From the NCBI RefSeq assembly GCF_020037475.1, contig NZ_JAIQDB010000003.1, positions 106,918-170,917 on the forward strand: a stretch of DNA of 64,000 bases. The letters are read 5' to 3'. The translations under genes were made by a program, and so were the position numbers. Source of the stretch: Sutcliffiella deserti. Lineage in GTDB: Bacteria > Bacillota > Bacilli > Bacillales > Bacillaceae_I. Positions 61,874 to 64,000 of the stretch are shown piece after piece; the stretch's first letter is position 1, and each line of letters opens with the position of its first letter. Below the pieces are notes generated by a model. It made no database searches. It was not told the DNA's origin and saw only the letters and a list, made by a program, of their open reading frames with translations.

Positions 61874-61898
61874 AACTAGAGGGACAGTCCCTCTGGTT
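61874..61898. terminator. GGGACAGTCCC palindrome after the MFS gene
   Basis: ACTAGAGGGACAGTCCCTCT with GGTT is a near-perfect inverted repeat 2 bp after the exporter stop. It lacks a T-run, so termination may be partial. It also supplies the stop codon of the neighbouring minus-strand pseudogene. Confidence 0.6.
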
Positions 61899-62178
61899 CC
61901 ATTCTGTCCAAAGCATAACCAATATTGATGCCTATTACTTTATCATCATAGTGTACAAAAGATAATTGTAAGTTACTTTGGTGATCAATGTACCCTAAAA
62001 TATTGATAGTTTGCTCTTTATCTTCATAAGTGAAAAAATCCTCACCCTAGGTTGCTATAACTTCATTAATAGGCGAACCTCTTTTTATTCCCATTGCTCT
62101 TGCCGAGGTATGGTTTTCTTCAAGAACTCCGACTTGTAGGATTTCCATTGTTTCTCTATCAACACTTTCATCTCTCCT
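61877..62178 (-). pseudogene. Unknown gene fragment with an in-frame TAG
   Basis: On the minus strand VDRETMEILQVGVLEENHTS and MGIKRGSPINEVIAT lead to TAG near 62049, then GEDFFTYEDKEQTINILGYI and VIGINIGYALDRMEP continue in frame. The frame ends inside the GGGACAGTCCC element. There is no start. The family is unknown, though it is a PDZ-like or copper-amine-oxidase-like beta domain in character. Confidence 0.6.
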
Positions 62179-62340
62179 TCCCTAACTCAAAAGATGAATG
62201 CTATGGTAGGATTCCGTAACATCGCTATTCATGACTATCAAGAAATAAATTTAGTAATTCTTCAGAAAACCGTTGAGGATTACATAATGGGTTTTAATGA
62301 ATATACAAAAACCATTCTTTTGTACTGAACACCCCATACT
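62179..62340. other. Intergenic DNA with a short repeat shared with 28.0 kb
   Basis: GTTGAGGATTACATAATGGG then TTTTAATGAATATACAAAAA and CCATTCTTTTG at 62268-62325 match 27997-28050 with few differences. No ORF is conserved between the copies. Confidence 0.5.
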
Positions 62341-62384
62341 AAAAAGAGGAGGCACCTTTTCTATAGAAAGGTGCCTCCTTTTTT
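62341..62384. terminator. Strong bidirectional hairpin terminator
   Basis: AAAAAGAGGAGGCACCTTT pairs with AAAGGTGCCTCCTTTTTT around CTATAG. No gene ends close on the left; it may be left over from a lost gene. It lies 95 bp after the stop at 62479. Confidence 0.75.
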
Positions 62385-62478
62385 CCTGTTTGGACATCGT
62401 TTTTTTAACTCGATATAGAAGGGCTTCCTTCGTACTTCGATAAAAGCGGAAGATCCGTCCCTGTGCTTTCGATGTACA

Positions 62479-62910
62479 TTAATTTAACGTTAGACTCTCT
62501 TTACTTTCTCCACTAATTTCAATATAGTACGTACTTTTCAATGTGGAGAGCTTAGTGGAAATAGGGGTACTTATAGTGATTTTTTCTTCTGTTCTCTTGT
62601 CAGTTATAATAGTAACGTCAAACTTGGCTTCTTCATCTAAATTAAAGTTATTCATATTAAACTCTAGAGGTATACTATCTCCGTTTTTCACCTTTTCTTT
62701 TTCACTAGCATTCTCTATATTTGCAGTACCTCTAAGAATATCATTTTGAAAATATGAAACTTCAACTCCTTGGAATTCTATCTCTGATTTATTAATAAAA
62801 TTTATTATAAATGTATTCTCATCAGGTATTGATGTTTCTTCAGAATTACTACATCCCATTAATTGAAAGCTCATAATAAATATTAAAAACCAAAATGGGA
62901 ATTTTTTCAT
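62479..62910 (-). CDS. Lipoprotein, second gene of a coupled pair
   Basis: 143 residues with lipobox LMGC (Cys20). The mature domain is beta-rich with a FxxxEVSYFQNDILRGTANI strand pair near 50. The ATG (62908-62910) lies directly beside the TAA (62911-62913) that ends the extended frame of the upstream gene. The ribosome binding site GAGAGGAG is inside that frame, showing original translational coupling. Extracytoplasmic; function unknown. Confidence 0.65.
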   Translation of the reverse strand: MKKFPFWFLIFIMSFQLMGCSNSEETSIPDENTFIINFINKSEIEFQGVEVSYFQNDILRGTANIENASEKEKVKNGDSIPLEFNMNNFNLDEEAKFDVTIITDKRTEEKITISTPISTKLSTLKSTYYIEISGESKESLTLN

Positions 62911-63645
62911 TTAAATTCTCCTCTCGTTAGTAAACTTAGAGACAGGGGGATTATAAGCATACGACTCCCCACCAATCGAAATTCCTTTAATATCATCTGC
63001 AGAGTAAACAACCGCAGTTATGTAAAAAGGAAGTTCCATTTCTGCTGTTGCTATGTATCCACCTACCTTAATGTCAATAGAACCAACATCCTTTTTTCCA
63101 TTTTATTCTATTACATTATTCTCTTTATCGAGTACTGTAATTTCAGCAGGATATGGTTTCTCAAATTTAATAGGCAATTTATGATACCTAATAAAGCGGT
63201 CTTCTGTAGATACATCAACGTTAAAATTGTAATCTTCATACATAAGTTCCACACGTATATTATGAATTTTTTTCTCTGTATTTTCCCCAACCAAAATGTA
63301 ATATAATCCTTTGTTCGTTTCTATATCTTGGTACTGCAATTCACCAGTACCGTGTCCCGTATTTGTTATTTTTAATCTTCCGTTCACCCCTTCAACTAAC
63401 CGAACATATCCAATATTATTATTTTCCAATTGAAACAGCCCAATATGAGTTGTTGTGTCATCTATTCTAACTTTTTCTATTAGAATAGGATTTAATTGAC
63501 GAGTTTCCCCTCTGTTTAACCAATCTTTCAAACTGGATTCAACAGATTCGTTAGTATTCTTGATGCTATAACTATTTATATAAAATACCGAGTAGCCAAT
63601 ACCTAAAATCACTAAAATCATAATATAGTAGTTCATTTTTCTCAT
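62911..63645 (-). pseudogene. Membrane-anchored protein gene interrupted by an in-frame TAA
   Basis: Codons 1-180 (an anchor helix at 6-22, then an outside beta-rich domain) end at TAA 63103-63105. The same frame continues NGKKDVGSIDIKVGGYIATA and YITAVVYSADDIKGISIGGE for 63 codons. It stops at 62911, immediately next to the start of the downstream lipoprotein. The continuation keeps good codon structure and the coupling site. The intact product would be 244 residues, and a CAA-to-TAA change would account for the break. Confidence 0.75.
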
Positions 63646-63747
63646 TAAACGTAATCACTCCTACCACTGTTTACCTTATACATTTTTATTAGGCGCTGTT
63701 AAAGATGAGTGTTGATAATAGTACTTCACTAGCGATGATTGGAGCAA

Positions 63748-63850
63748 AAGGCGGAGACTCCACGTCCGGCCGCGGTAGACTGGAGACCCCACAGGCGTAG
63801 CCGAGGAGGCTCCAGCACCGCCCCGTGGAACGCGTAGCCTTTTGCGGAAA
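63748..63850. repeat. GC-rich Bacillaceae-type repeat, reverse orientation
   Basis: GGCGGAGACTCCACG, CGGTAGACTGGAGACC, CACAGGCGTAGCCGAGGAGG, CTCCAGCACCGCCCCG: the reverse complement of the unit at 54650-54890. Open frames here and at 54645-54899 reading PRGGAGASSA are only translations of this repeat. The rest of 63646-64000 shows no gene. Confidence 0.8.
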
Positions 63851-64000
63851 TCAAGAGCGGCGTTTATCATAGCCTTAATTAACCCTTATATTGTTTTATA
63901 CTTCTTAATCTAATCCGTTACATTTACAAGTTCATATTCCGCTACACTTCTTTACATAACTGCTCTTGATTGAATAACATCTTTATCTATATTTTAACAT

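Noticed and set aside
63676..63870. 64-codon minus-strand frame
   Set aside because: Produced by the GC-rich repeat, not a conserved gene.

Overview
The window is AT-rich chromosomal DNA from a low-GC Gram-positive bacterium, most likely a spore-forming member of the Bacillaceae. Pointers are the strong GGAGG-type ribosome binding sites, frequent TTG/GTG starts, sigma-A promoters, the gene families (MscL, RDD, DUF2071, DUF3139, many lipoproteins) and GC-rich repeats of the 'CGCTTTCCGCGGGG' type. I see no rRNA, tRNA, CRISPR array or prophage, and I do not assign a species.

Region 1 (1-26.2 kb) is a defence island with three separate 5-methylcytosine methyltransferases. (a) 0.1-8.2 kb: a cytosine methyltransferase, an OLD-type ATPase/TOPRIM nuclease, a large HNH protein, an HNH restriction-type endonuclease broken by an in-frame TAA, and a protein with a possible EVE/PUA-like N-terminus joined to a PD-(D/E)XK-like nuclease. 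(b) 8.9-21.7 kb: a class-2-like DISARM locus (drmA, drmB, drmC, drmMII) without a recognisable drmE, followed by an SF2 helicase and faced by two tandem UvrD-type helicases on the opposite strand. (c) 21.9-26.2 kb: a McrB/McrC-type GTP-dependent nuclease pair with its own cytosine methyltransferase (BsuMI/LlaJI-like), with a LexA-like box upstream. Homologous decayed gene fragments lie on both sides of the DISARM module, and other debris fills the gaps.

Region 2 (26.2-48 kb) starts with a 0.5 kb direct duplication around an alcohol dehydrogenase-like gene. It then becomes a series of short, mostly one-gene transcription units, nearly all on the minus strand: lipoproteins, small membrane proteins, VOC, methyltransferase, NUDIX, nucleotidyltransferase, ASCH, MTA/SAH nucleosidase, GNAT. 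They are separated by a repeat of about 100 bp that ends in a terminator-like hairpin. Several units are decayed. A roughly 310-bp nested inverted repeat at 39.09-39.40 kb has no gene and may be a MITE-like element or a structured RNA.

Region 3 (48-64 kb) has mixed orientation: a possible spore-associated small protein, an SDR, an XRE regulator/membrane-protein operon with palindromic operators, hydrolases, acetyltransferase, RDD protein, DUF4375-like protein, an IS605-type tnpB remnant with its right end, DUF2071 and an MFS exporter. GGGACAGTCCC palindromes recur as terminators and at pseudogene junctions. Many genes here are broken by single stops or one-base indels, which fits an accessory region under gain and decay.
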